Assembly (NCBI RefSeq): GCF_000473205.1
Contig: NZ_KI421507.1
Span: forward strand, 4,077,057 to 4,141,056
DNA from: Pseudophaeobacter arcticus DSM 23566
GTDB lineage: Bacteria > Pseudomonadota > Alphaproteobacteria > Rhodobacterales > Rhodobacteraceae
Direction: 5' to 3'
Length of the DNA stretch: 64,000 bases
Translations under genes and position numbers: made by a program
The notes under the pieces: model-generated
Database searches by the model: none
Seen by the model: only the letters and a program-made list of their open reading frames with translations
What the model was told of the DNA's origin: nothing
Shown: positions 34,359-42,130 of the stretch, piece after piece
How the letters are laid out: every line of letters starts with the position of its first letter
Numbering within the stretch: the stretch's first letter is position 1

Positions 34359-35647
34359 AGAACCTTTCTCTTATGCGCCTCAGCATCTGGGCCTATCTGG
34401 CGATCTTCTTTGCCTATCTGCTAGGGCCGCTGGTGATCATGTCGATCACCGCCTTCAACTCGCCCGAGTTCCCGCGGGCGACCCCCTGGGAATGCCTGAC
34501 CTTCGAGTGGTTCTCGGCGCTGTTTCAGGATGAACGCATCCTGAATGGCATCAAGAACTCGGTGCTGGTGGGCGCGGGCACTGTGGTGCTGTCGGTGGCC
34601 ATGGGGCTGGCCGGGGCTTTGATGCTGACCCAGATCTGGCCCAAGCTGCGGGCGACCTACTATACCGTCATCATCGCGCCAATCCTGGTGCCGGGGGTGG
34701 TTATTGGTATCTCGACGCTGGTGTTCTGGGACCGGATCAACCGGATGTTGGGTCTGGGGGCGGATAGCTTCTTCTCAAACGGTTTGTTCCTGACAGTCAT
34801 TGGTCAGTCCACCTTTATCGCCAGCTATTGCATGCTGGTGCTGGTGGCGCGTCTGCAGCGCTATGACATGGCCCTGACCGAAGCGGCCCTGGATCTGGGC
34901 GCGACCCATGCGCAGGCCTTCCGCAAGGTGCTGTTGCCCTTCATGAAGCCTGCCATTGCCTCGGCGGCGGTGCTGGCCTTCCTGGCGAGCTTTGAGAACT
35001 ACAACACCACCACCTTCACCTTTGGGGAATATCCAACCCTGACCATCGAGCTGGCGCAAAAGGTCCGCTATGGCATCACCCCGGCGATTTCGGCCCTGGC
35101 CTTTATTATCGTCTTGCTCACGGTTTTTGCCGCCCTGTTCAACGAGGCCAATATTCGCCGCAAGGAACTGGTGGCCGAGGCCCGCAAGGATGCCACGGTG
35201 GAAGAGCTGAGCTCAGGCCAGTTCAAACTGCCTGGCTTTCTCAGTTCCAACTGGGCGGCTGTTGCCCTGGTGATTGTCGCCTGTGCAACCGTGGTCGTGG
35301 TGGGCACGGCGACCGTCTACAGCCCGCAGCAATGTATCGCCAATGTTCAGGAACAAAAGCGCCTGGAGTCCGAGCTGCGTATTCAAGAGCTCCTGCGCCA
35401 GCGTGAACTGCGTCGCCAGCAGCAACAGGAAGAGCAGGGCGACACAACCGCTCCGGCTCAGTCCAAACCTGCGGGCAATGATTCCGGCTTTGGTGGGGTC
35501 TTTGCACCCGGAACGCTGTCGGGTGAAGGCAGCGATGAGGGGGCAGGTGCAGCTTCTGAAAGTGACGGGAACAACTCTGGCTTTGGCGGCGTCTTTGCGC
35601 CCAATACCCTGAGCGGCGACGACACTAGCGCGGGATCCGGCAACTGA
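34355..35647 (+). CDS. Polyamine-type ABC transporter permease (PotC-like) with unusual C-terminal extension
   Basis: A 430-residue permease; PotC proteins are usually about 260-290. Residues 1-280 are standard: six helices and the EAA loop EAALDLGATHAQAFRKVLLP (176-195). Then follow residues not expected in the family: a seventh hydrophobic helix at about 300-322, a charged Gln/Arg/Glu coiled coil at 328-361 and a Gly/Ser/Asp-rich tail with a duplicated motif, DSGFGGVFAPGTLSG (376-390) and NSGFGGVFAPNTLSG (407-421). With a cytoplasmic C-terminus after helix six, the added helix would put the coiled coil and repeats in the periplasm. The reading frame is continuous and codon use looks uniform. 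A strong terminator follows. Confidence 0.88.
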   Translation: MKNLSLMRLSIWAYLAIFFAYLLGPLVIMSITAFNSPEFPRATPWECLTFEWFSALFQDERILNGIKNSVLVGAGTVVLSVAMGLAGALMLTQIWPKLRATYYTVIIAPILVPGVVIGISTLVFWDRINRMLGLGADSFFSNGLFLTVIGQSTFIASYCMLVLVARLQRYDMALTEAALDLGATHAQAFRKVLLPFMKPAIASAAVLAFLASFENYNTTTFTFGEYPTLTIELAQKVRYGITPAISALAFIIVLLTVFAALFNEANIRRKELVAEARKDATVEELSSGQFKLPGFLSSNWAAVALVIVACATVVVVGTATVYSPQQCIANVQEQKRLESELRIQELLRQRELRRQQQQEEQGDTTAPAQSKPAGNDSGFGGVFAPGTLSGEGSDEGAGAASESDGNNSGFGGVFAPNTLSGDDTSAGSGN

Positions 35648-35673
35648 TCCTGCCCTAGTCGCCAGAAAAACAA

Positions 35674-35711
35674 CCCCCGCCCGGCAAGGCTGCTGGGCGG
35701 GGTATTCTTTT
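35674..35711 (+). terminator. Rho-independent terminator of the ABC operon
   Basis: Perfect 8-bp arms CCCCGCCC and GGGCGGGG with a 12-base loop, followed by TATTCTTTT. It lies 27 bases after the permease stop and ends before the convergent racemase-like gene. Confidence 0.85.
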
Positions 35712-35727
35712 GGGACCTACCCTAAGT

Positions 35728-36489
35728 TTAGCCCTGCGGCAGGGGTTTTGAGACCAAGACGCCAGGCGCCGCTGCTGCCAGTGGTGCGCCGGACAGGCGC
35801 GCCATATGCCAGGCCAGCGCCTGATTGCTGCTGACCACGGGTTTGCCAAGGCGCTGCTCCAGATCCGCGATAATATCCAGCGTCCGCAAGTTCGTGCAGC
35901 TGAGGAACACCACCTGCACCTCTGGGTTTGATCCGACCTCCAGCGCTGCGGCGTGGATCGAGGCGGGATCAATGCGGGCGACATTGGCTTCGACCTCCTC
36001 GCCAAAGGACACCATGGCGGGCACCGCATAACCTGCGGCTTCAAATGTCTGCCGCATAGGCCCGGAAACAGTGTCTATATAGGGGGAAACCAGCCCGATC
36101 GAGGCGACCTCAAGCGCGGCAAAGGCAGCGAGAGTTGCGCTAAGCGGCTGGGCAACGTGGCGCGTTTTCACCGCGCCCTGCACCAGTGCGCGTACCCGGT
36201 CCACACCGATCAAGGTGGTGCCTGAGGTGCAGCCGTAGGCCACGGCATCAAAATCAGCTTCCTGCGGCAACAGGGCGGCTGCGGCGGGCAGGTCGCGCCC
36301 CATCTGGGCAATGGTTTCGGGCGTCAGCTCGGCCCCCGACGGGATACGGTTGATATAGAGCGCCACGTCATGCGCCACAAACAGGCGGCGAAAATCCTGT
36401 TCGATGGTCTCATCCACCTGCAGGACAATCAGCCCAAGCGTGGCCGCAGAGCCGATAGGACCGGTGAGGCGATAGGGGAAATGGCGCAT
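35728..36489 (-). CDS. Asp/Glu racemase superfamily enzyme (maleate isomerase / arylmalonate decarboxylase-like)
   Basis: A 253-residue cytoplasmic protein with both catalytic cysteines of the superfamily in place: Cys87 in VAYGCTSGT and Cys198 in VFLSCTNLRTLDII. The second motif and the VSPYIDTVSGPMRQTFEAAG stretch are nearer to maleate cis-trans isomerase and arylmalonate decarboxylase than to glutamate racemase. The substrate is not evident. It converges on the ABC operon and is divergent from the DMT gene. Confidence 0.75.
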   Translation of the reverse strand: MRHFPYRLTGPIGSAATLGLIVLQVDETIEQDFRRLFVAHDVALYINRIPSGAELTPETIAQMGRDLPAAAALLPQEADFDAVAYGCTSGTTLIGVDRVRALVQGAVKTRHVAQPLSATLAAFAALEVASIGLVSPYIDTVSGPMRQTFEAAGYAVPAMVSFGEEVEANVARIDPASIHAAALEVGSNPEVQVVFLSCTNLRTLDIIADLEQRLGKPVVSSNQALAWHMARLSGAPLAAAAPGVLVSKPLPQG

Positions 36490-36603
36490 GCCGACAGGCT
36501 CCTCGGGAAAACTGTCGCGAGCTTTGCCGACAATGGGCGGCGCTGCAAGAGAGAAGCGGGGGCCTCAGGCCAACCTGGCTGGCGACGGGCAGAGCGGCAG
36601 ACA

Positions 36604-36651
36604 GGCAAACAGGAAAACTGGCAAACAGGAAAACTGGCAAACAGGAAAACC
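36604..36651. repeat. Three tandem copies of a 16-bp unit
   Basis: The unit GGCAAACAGGAAAACT is present twice exactly and once with a final C. It is flanked by GGCAGAGCGGCA on both sides (near 36588 and 36668) and by degenerate GGCAGGCTGGCAAACT. It lies in the 303-base spacer between the racemase-like gene and the DMT gene. The remainder of that spacer shows no gene. Confidence 0.85.
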
Positions 36652-36792
36652 GGCAGGCTGGCAAACTGGCAGAGCGGCAAAAGCGATACCAGTCCGTCCC
36701 ATTGCCCCCTTAATCCCAACGATGGCGCAGGAAACGGGTCGCCTGACAACGGGGGCGGATCTAGGCTGGGACAGCGTTTCAAGGAGCCCCCC

Positions 36793-37716
36793 ATGGCCAG
36801 CCCATCATCCCCCGCAATTGATCTCACCGCCGGTCTGCTATTGGCAGTTCTGGCGCTTGTCTGGGGCGGGTCGTTCTTTTTTGCCGAAATAGCCCTGCGC
36901 GAGCTGCCCCCTCTGACTGTGACCCTGTTTCGGGTCACGCTGGCGCTGCCGGTGCTGTTTCTCGTTGTGCGGCTCAAAGGCATTGCCATCCCCCGCGGGG
37001 TCAGGATCTGGGGCGCTTACCTCGGCATGGGGGCTTTGAACAACGCCCTTCCCTTTTCGCTGATCTTCTGGGGGCAGACCCAAATTGAGAGCGGCTTGGC
37101 CTCGATCCTCAACGGCACCACGGCGGTGTTTGGCGCGGTGGTGGCGGGGCTTTTGCTCAAGGATGAGCCACTGACGCCGCAGAAACTGACAGGGGCTACT
37201 CTGGGCTTTCTTGGCGTGGCGGTGATCATGGGGCCGACGGCGCTGACCTCGCTGGATCCGCGCAATCTGGCGCAGCTGGCGGTCTTGGCGGCGGCCTGTT
37301 CCTATGCGCTGGCCAGCGTCTGGGGAAAGCTGTTCCTGGGGGATCAGCCACCGCTGATGAATGCGCTGGGGATGGTGACGGGCAGTACCGTGCTGATGGT
37401 GCCGCTGGCCCTATACGTCGAGGGCGCCCCCCGGTTTGACCTGTCTGTTGAGGTCTGGGGGGCGGTGATCGGGGTGGCGGTGCTGTCGACGGCGCTGGCC
37501 TACCTGATGTATTTTGAGATCCTGCGCCGGGCTGGCTCGGCCAATCTGATGCTGGTGACGCTGTTGATCCCGCCGGTGGCGGTCAGCCTGGGTGCCGGTG
37601 TTCTGGGTGAACAGCTCAGCCGCGAGGCCGTGCTTGGCTTTGCGATCATCGGGGTGGGGCTGATTGTCACCGATGGCCGCCTGCCCAGAAGGGTGCTGGG
37701 CAGGCGGCAGGTGTGA
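36793..37716 (+). CDS. DMT superfamily (EamA) permease
   Basis: A 307-residue membrane protein with ten predicted helices in two EamA halves: LALVWGGSFFFAEIALRELPP and LTVTLFRVTLALPVLFLV at the start, and a second copy beginning AACSYALASVWGKLF. AAGGAG lies 7 bases before the ATG. The frame is open for about 140 codons upstream, but that part runs through the 16-bp repeats and is not protein-like. Substrate unknown. It is convergent with maiA, with one base between the stops. Confidence 0.85.
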   Translation: MASPSSPAIDLTAGLLLAVLALVWGGSFFFAEIALRELPPLTVTLFRVTLALPVLFLVVRLKGIAIPRGVRIWGAYLGMGALNNALPFSLIFWGQTQIESGLASILNGTTAVFGAVVAGLLLKDEPLTPQKLTGATLGFLGVAVIMGPTALTSLDPRNLAQLAVLAAACSYALASVWGKLFLGDQPPLMNALGMVTGSTVLMVPLALYVEGAPRFDLSVEVWGAVIGVAVLSTALAYLMYFEILRRAGSANLMLVTLLIPPVAVSLGAGVLGEQLSREAVLGFAIIGVGLIVTDGRLPRRVLGRRQV

Positions 37717-37717
37717 T

Positions 37718-38359
37718 TCAGGCGGCGGCGTTTACCGCATCCGGGTGTGCCTTGGCAAAGGCGGGATGGGCGCTGCAGGCCCCCTCGACTGCCAGAATAC
37801 GCGGCATATCTGAAAAGTCGGCCCCCCAGCGCCGGGCATTATAAAGCTGCGGCATCAGGCAGATATCAGCCAGACCGGGCGTGGTGCCGGTGCAATAGGG
37901 GCTTTGTTCATAGGCCCCTAGCAGGGTCTCAAAGGCCTGAAGGCCGGGGCGGATGAAATGCACCATCCAGTCACCGGGCATGCCTGCGGCGCCACCGGAA
38001 AGCTGGGTCGCGTGTTTGGCCACTTGCAGATTGCAGACCGGATGCAGATCTACCGCAATCGAATGCGCCAGCGCCTGAGCCTGCACCCGCGCGGCCGGGT
38101 CTTTGGGCAAGAGGCCAAGATCGCGGGTCTGATCCAGGTAGTCCAGAATGGCCAGCGATTGTGTCATCCGCAGACCGTCGATTTCCAGCACCGGCACAAA
38201 GCCCTGGGGATTGCGGGCCAGATGTTCGGGGCTTTTGTGCTCGCCCTTGACCAGATCAACGGTGATGGATTGGTAGTCGATGCCTGCGAGGTTCAGCGCA
38301 ATGCGTAAACGGTAGCTGGCAGAGGAACGCCAATAGTCAAAGAGAACGGTGTCGTGCAT
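37718..38359 (-). CDS. maiA: Maleylacetoacetate isomerase (zeta-class glutathione transferase)
   Basis: A 213-residue glutathione-dependent enzyme that isomerises maleylacetoacetate to fumarylacetoacetate after homogentisate cleavage. The zeta signature appears as RSSASYRLRIALNLAGI; the usual Cys of SSCS is Ala14 here, while Ser12 and Ser13 are kept. Also visible are NPQGFVPVLEIDG and TQSLAILDYLDQT. I use the ATG at 38359; the GTG one codon upstream is an alternative. A strong hairpin separates it from the rest of the homogentisate genes, so it may be transcribed partly on its own. Confidence 0.88.
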   Translation of the reverse strand: MHDTVLFDYWRSSASYRLRIALNLAGIDYQSITVDLVKGEHKSPEHLARNPQGFVPVLEIDGLRMTQSLAILDYLDQTRDLGLLPKDPAARVQAQALAHSIAVDLHPVCNLQVAKHATQLSGGAAGMPGDWMVHFIRPGLQAFETLLGAYEQSPYCTGTTPGLADICLMPQLYNARRWGADFSDMPRILAVEGACSAHPAFAKAHPDAVNAAA

Positions 38360-38394
38360 CACTGATCTTTCTTCAATTAGGGTCTAATACAGGG

Positions 38395-38430
38395 AAAATG
38401 GGCAACCGAAGCCTCTCCGGTTGCCCATTT
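38395..38430 (-). terminator. Strong hairpin between the VOC gene and maiA
   Basis: Perfect 13-bp arms AAATGGGCAACCG and CGGTTGCCCATTT with a 9-base loop; on the minus strand it is followed by TC after TTTT. It lies 24 bases after the VOC stop, so it probably ends or attenuates the hmgA-led transcript before maiA. Confidence 0.75.
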
Positions 38431-38453
38431 GATGTCAATCTATTGCGGCGCGA

Positions 38454-38996
38454 TCAGAGCGCGCTCAGCTCCTTGGCATGCAGCCAGTCGGCGTGTTTGG
38501 GGGCTTTCTTGGTCTTGGACCATTCTTCCAGCATGTCCCATTTCACCGCATCGAGTTTTGCCAGCAGCGCCTCTTCTTTGGGGTCTGGGCAGGCCAGTTC
38601 CACCCGATGACCATTAGGATCAAAGAAGTAGATCGAGTGGAAAATCGAGTGATCGGTCACCCCCAGAACCTCGACGCCATTGGCCTCCAGGTGGTCTTTG
38701 AATTCGATCAGGGTCTCGCGGTCCTTGACCTTAAAGGCGATGTGCTGAACCCAGATCGGCGTGTTGGGGTCGCGGCCCATTTCGGGCTTGGTGGGCAGCT
38801 CAAAGAAGGCCAGCACGTTGCCGTTGCCCGCATCCATGAAGACATGCATGTAGGGGTCGGGCTCGTGGGTGGAGGGCACGTGGTCCTCGGCGATGGCCAG
38901 GACAAAGTCCATCTTGAGCATCTGGTTGTACCACTCGACGGTCTGTTTGGCGTCTTTGCAGCGATAGGCGACGTGGTGAATTTGTTCGATTTTCAC
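38454..38996 (-). CDS. VOC family metal-dependent protein in the homogentisate cluster
   Basis: A 180-residue vicinal-oxygen-chelate protein (glyoxalase/extradiol dioxygenase fold) with two beta-alpha-beta-beta-beta modules. Candidate metal ligands are His8 (IHHVAYRC), Glu66 (LAFFELP), His85 (VQHIAFKV) and Glu133 (GHRVELACPD). The C-terminal 45 residues are charged. Its start overlaps the DUF2783 stop by 4 bases, so it belongs to the homogentisate operon. Function is unknown; it could be a lyase or small dioxygenase acting on a ring-modified substrate. Confidence 0.75.
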   Translation of the reverse strand: MKIEQIHHVAYRCKDAKQTVEWYNQMLKMDFVLAIAEDHVPSTHEPDPYMHVFMDAGNGNVLAFFELPTKPEMGRDPNTPIWVQHIAFKVKDRETLIEFKDHLEANGVEVLGVTDHSIFHSIYFFDPNGHRVELACPDPKEEALLAKLDAVKWDMLEEWSKTKKAPKHADWLHAKELSAL

Positions 38997-39220
38997 GAGG
39001 GGTCCTCCTCTTTGATGAGCGCGGCCGCAGCCAGCGCCTGTTTCAGGATCGCGCGGTCTCCAATGTGATTGGCCAGGACCAACAGCAAACGGGCGTTAAA
39101 GGCCTCGCTGTCGGCTTTGTCGCGCCCCTCGTGGGCGGCCAGAAGATCCGCATAGAAATCATCGGCGCCATTGATGTTTGGGGTCAGGATCAGGTGGTCA
39201 GGGATCAAGGTCTCGGGCAT
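38993..39220 (-). CDS. DUF2783 family small protein
   Basis: A 75-residue soluble protein matching DUF2783: DDFYADLLAAHEG, LLLVLANHIGD and a helical C-terminus. No known function. It lies 5 bases after the flavin monooxygenase stop and overlaps the VOC gene by 4 bases. Small proteins in this position could act as a monooxygenase accessory subunit, which is a guess from order alone. Confidence 0.75.
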   Translation of the reverse strand: MPETLIPDHLILTPNINGADDFYADLLAAHEGRDKADSEAFNARLLLVLANHIGDRAILKQALAAAALIKEEDPS

Positions 39221-39225
39221 CTGGC

Positions 39226-40839
39226 TTACTCCTTACCCATGGCGCGGCGGATGGCAGCGCGGAACTGGTTGTCATCAAACGAGGGGCGGCGGGCGGCGAC
39301 ATGCTGATCCGGGCGGATCAGATAGACGGCGCTGTCATTGTCGCCCAGATACCGCTCTTTCAGGGCCAGGGTCTTGTCGTCCTTGACCGAAAGCGCCAGC
39401 CGTTTGACCGTCACGCCCGCCTCTTCGATTTCATCGGGGGCATCGGCGTCAATGGTCAGCAGGATGAAATCATTGCCCAGTTTTGACAGCAGGAAGTCCT
39501 CCCCCAAAGGTGCGTCAGGGCAGGCCGAACCAGGGCGGGTGCGCGCAGGCCCATCCAGCAACGCATCTGCTGAGTTCAGCGTTGAACCATCATAGGTACA
39601 GGGCACTGACAGGCGGCCAGAGTTCACCAGCGGACGGGCAAATTCATGATGTTCGCTCAGATCCAGCACTGCATCCCGCAGCAGGCGGGACATTTCCGAC
39701 TTTGGCGTGATGAAATCGGTGGAGCGGCTGGAATTGAGGATATTTTCCTCGGCCCCATGCACCCGCTCCTGGTCGTAGCTGTCGAGCAGGCTGTCGGGGG
39801 CCTTGCCCTCCATCACCAGTTTCAGCTTCCAGATCAGGTTGTCGGTGTCCTGCAGGCCGGAGTTGGCCCCACGGGCGCCAAAGGGCGAGACCTGATGTGC
39901 GGCGTCGCCGGCAAACAGGACCCGGCCATGGCGGAACTTCTCCATCCGGCGGCACTGGAAGGTATAGATCGAGACCCACTCCAGCTCAAATTCCACGTCA
40001 TCGCCCAGCATCGCCTTGAGACGGGGAATGACGTTTTCGGGGCGTTTTTCGCGCTCTTTGTCGATGTCCCAGCCCAGCTGCAGATCAATGCGCCAGACGC
40101 CATCGGGCTGTTTGTGCAGCAGCGCCGACTGGCCCTTGTTGAAGGGTGGATCAAACCAGAACCAACGCTCGGTCGGGAAATCGGCCTCCATGATGACGTC
40201 GGCGATCAGGAAGTTGTCCTCAAAGACGCGACCGACAAAGTCCAGCCCCAGCATCCGGCGGGTGGGGGACCCGGCGCCGTCACAGGCGATCAGCCAGTCC
40301 GCTTCCAGGTTATAGGAGCCTTCGGGGGTGTCGATCTCCAGCGTCACATGGTCGGGATGGGTGCCGATTGCCGAGACCTTGTTGCGGCCCCGGATCTCGA
40401 TTGGCGCGCCTTGTTCTTGCAACTCACGGACGCGATTGACCAGATATTCCTCGAAATAATACTGTTGCAGATTGATAAAGGCGGGACGCTTATGGCCCTC
40501 TTCCGGCAGCAGGTCAAAGTCGTAAACCTGGCGGTCATCAAAGAAGACCTTGCCCTTGTTCCACAACACGCCCTTGTCAACCATCGGCTGGCCACAGCCA
40601 AGCCGGTCAAGGATCTCCAGCGGGCGTTTGGCAAAGCAGATGGCGCGGGAGCCAAAGCTCACCTTGTCATTCTCGTCAAGGATCACCACCTCGACGCCTG
40701 CCTGTGCCAGCTCAATTCCAGCCGCGAGGCCAATGGGGCCGGCGCCAATCACCACCACTTTGTGGCGCACTGGCGCCCCGGCATCCTGATCCTCATGGCG
40801 GGCATAAGGATACATCGGGACTTCAAAGATCTTGTTCAT
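39226..40839 (-). CDS. FAD-dependent aromatic-ring monooxygenase (MhpA/PHBH-like)
   Basis: A 537-residue class A flavoprotein hydroxylase. It has the FAD motif VVIGAGPIGLAAGIELAQAG near residue 32, the DG motif in LIACDGAGSPTRRMLGLDF and the ribityl-binding GRVLFAGDAAHQVSPFGARG, followed by the C-terminal thioredoxin-like domain of the MhpA type. GGGAGGAG precedes the ATG. Placed between hmgA/fahA and maiA, it may hydroxylate a phenolic acid to homogentisate, as 3-hydroxyphenylacetate 6-hydroxylase does, but the substrate is inferred from context only. Confidence 0.8.
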   Translation of the reverse strand: MNKIFEVPMYPYARHEDQDAGAPVRHKVVVIGAGPIGLAAGIELAQAGVEVVILDENDKVSFGSRAICFAKRPLEILDRLGCGQPMVDKGVLWNKGKVFFDDRQVYDFDLLPEEGHKRPAFINLQQYYFEEYLVNRVRELQEQGAPIEIRGRNKVSAIGTHPDHVTLEIDTPEGSYNLEADWLIACDGAGSPTRRMLGLDFVGRVFEDNFLIADVIMEADFPTERWFWFDPPFNKGQSALLHKQPDGVWRIDLQLGWDIDKEREKRPENVIPRLKAMLGDDVEFELEWVSIYTFQCRRMEKFRHGRVLFAGDAAHQVSPFGARGANSGLQDTDNLIWKLKLVMEGKAPDSLLDSYDQERVHGAEENILNSSRSTDFITPKSEMSRLLRDAVLDLSEHHEFARPLVNSGRLSVPCTYDGSTLNSADALLDGPARTRPGSACPDAPLGEDFLLSKLGNDFILLTIDADAPDEIEEAGVTVKRLALSVKDDKTLALKERYLGDNDSAVYLIRPDQHVAARRPSFDDNQFRAAIRRAMGKE

Positions 40840-41070
40840 CTGGTCTCCTCCCAAAGGGGGTGCCAACCGGAGGTTCTGATCGGCACAGCTTCTCTGTTTC
40901 CCGGCATTTCCGTGCCGGGAGGATGTGAGTATCGTTTCACATGTTTTTGTCGGGCGGCACGATCTGGATCAAAGCGCCCGGAGTTGGTGACCGGATTGGC
41001 CAGTCTGGGCAGGCTAGTCCGGATCGGCCAGTCTGGATCGGCCAGTTGTGCGGCCGGTTGGTGCGGTCTT

Positions 41071-41098
41071 GAAAGCCCCCGCGGGTTGGGGGGCTTTC
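41071..41098 (-). terminator. Terminator-like hairpin inside the homogentisate cluster
   Basis: Perfect 10-bp arms GAAAGCCCCC and GGGGGCTTTC with an 8-base loop, 12 bases after the MBL-fold gene stop on the minus strand. No long T-run follows. Short repeats of GATCGGCCAGT lie just beyond, at about 41,010-41,045. The 272-base spacer to the monooxygenase start holds no gene and may contain a second promoter. Confidence 0.6.
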
Positions 41099-41110
41099 AT
41101 AAGGTCGGGA

Positions 41111-42061
41111 TTACCCCTGTAGCGCTGCCCACATTTCCAGATCGCGTTCGGCGGTCCAGATGCGTGGGGTGTCGATGCCACGGGCTTCGTCAAAGGCGCG
41201 GGCGACGTTGAAGGGCAGGCAATGTTCGTAGATTGCGTAGTCCTTGAACTTGGGGTCGCATTCGGCGCGCACCGCATCCCAGGCCTCTTTCAGGGTGCCG
41301 TTGCGGGCCGCTACGCGTGCGGCGGGGCGATAGGTGCTTTCCACAAAATCGCGGGTGTTTTCAATCGCCGCGTTGACCATTTCCTTGCCAACCAGCGCGT
41401 CACCGCGACCGGGGGCAATGGCGTCTACGTCAAAGGCGGCGATATTGTCCAGGGTATCCCCCCAGTCGCTGAAGTGACCGTCCCCGCAATAGCAGGCAGA
41501 GTGGTATTCCACGATATCACCAGTGAACATCACGTTCTCATCCGGCACATGCACAACGATGTCACCCGCCGTATGGGCGCGGCCCAGATGCATCAGGTCG
41601 ATGCGGCGGTTGCCCAGATAGACCGTCATGTCTTCGCTGAAGGTGGTGGTGGGGAAGGTCAGGCCGGGAATGCTCTCGTGGCCTTCAAACAGGCGCGGGA
41701 AACGCTGGAACTCGCTGTCCCAGTCTTCCTGGCCCCGTTCCACCACCATGGCGCGGGCGACATCGCCCATGATCACCTGACCAGCCCCAAAGGCCGAGGC
41801 CCCCAGCACCCGCACAGCGTGATAATGGGTCAGCACCACATGGCTGATGGGTTTGTCGGTCACCGAGCGCACACATTCGATCACCTTGTTGGCCAGACGG
41901 GGTGTCGCCTGGGCCTCAATAATCATCACAGAGTCATCGCCAATGATGACGCCAGAGTTGGGATCGCCCTCGGCGGTGAAGGCATAGATGTCCTTGCCCA
42001 CTTCGCTAAAGGTGATTTTCTTTTCGCTCATGTCCCCTTGGGACGCAAATGCCTTGGCCAT
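41111..42061 (-). CDS. Metallo-beta-lactamase-fold protein with only one metal site
   Basis: A 316-residue MBL-fold protein. The first metal triad is present: His79 and His81 in LTHYHAVRV and His163 in GRAHTAGDIVVH. The second site is lost: the Asp and His of the canonical HxHxDH are Val83 and Arg84, and the PGHG histidine is Arg219 (APGRGDAL). The bridging Asp182 in FTGDIVEYH remains. A C-terminal helical part follows. I use the ATG with AGGA 8 bases upstream; an in-frame ATG ten codons later is possible. It lies between fahA and the flavin monooxygenase, so a role in aromatic acid breakdown is likely but undefined. Confidence 0.75.
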   Translation of the reverse strand: MAKAFASQGDMSEKKITFSEVGKDIYAFTAEGDPNSGVIIGDDSVMIIEAQATPRLANKVIECVRSVTDKPISHVVLTHYHAVRVLGASAFGAGQVIMGDVARAMVVERGQEDWDSEFQRFPRLFEGHESIPGLTFPTTTFSEDMTVYLGNRRIDLMHLGRAHTAGDIVVHVPDENVMFTGDIVEYHSACYCGDGHFSDWGDTLDNIAAFDVDAIAPGRGDALVGKEMVNAAIENTRDFVESTYRPAARVAARNGTLKEAWDAVRAECDPKFKDYAIYEHCLPFNVARAFDEARGIDTPRIWTAERDLEMWAALQG

Positions 42062-42130
42062 GTCTCTATCCTTTTTTCGGGTGCCAGAGGCTGGCTGAAG
42101 CCTCTGGCAAAAATGTTTCGAACGACGGGG

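Noticed and set aside
36370..36792. An N-terminal extension of 141 codons on the DMT permease
   Set aside because: It would encode a Lys/Gln/Asn-rich repeat made by the 16-bp tandem array and antisense of the racemase-like gene. The ATG at 36793 has AAGGAG and starts at the first membrane helix.
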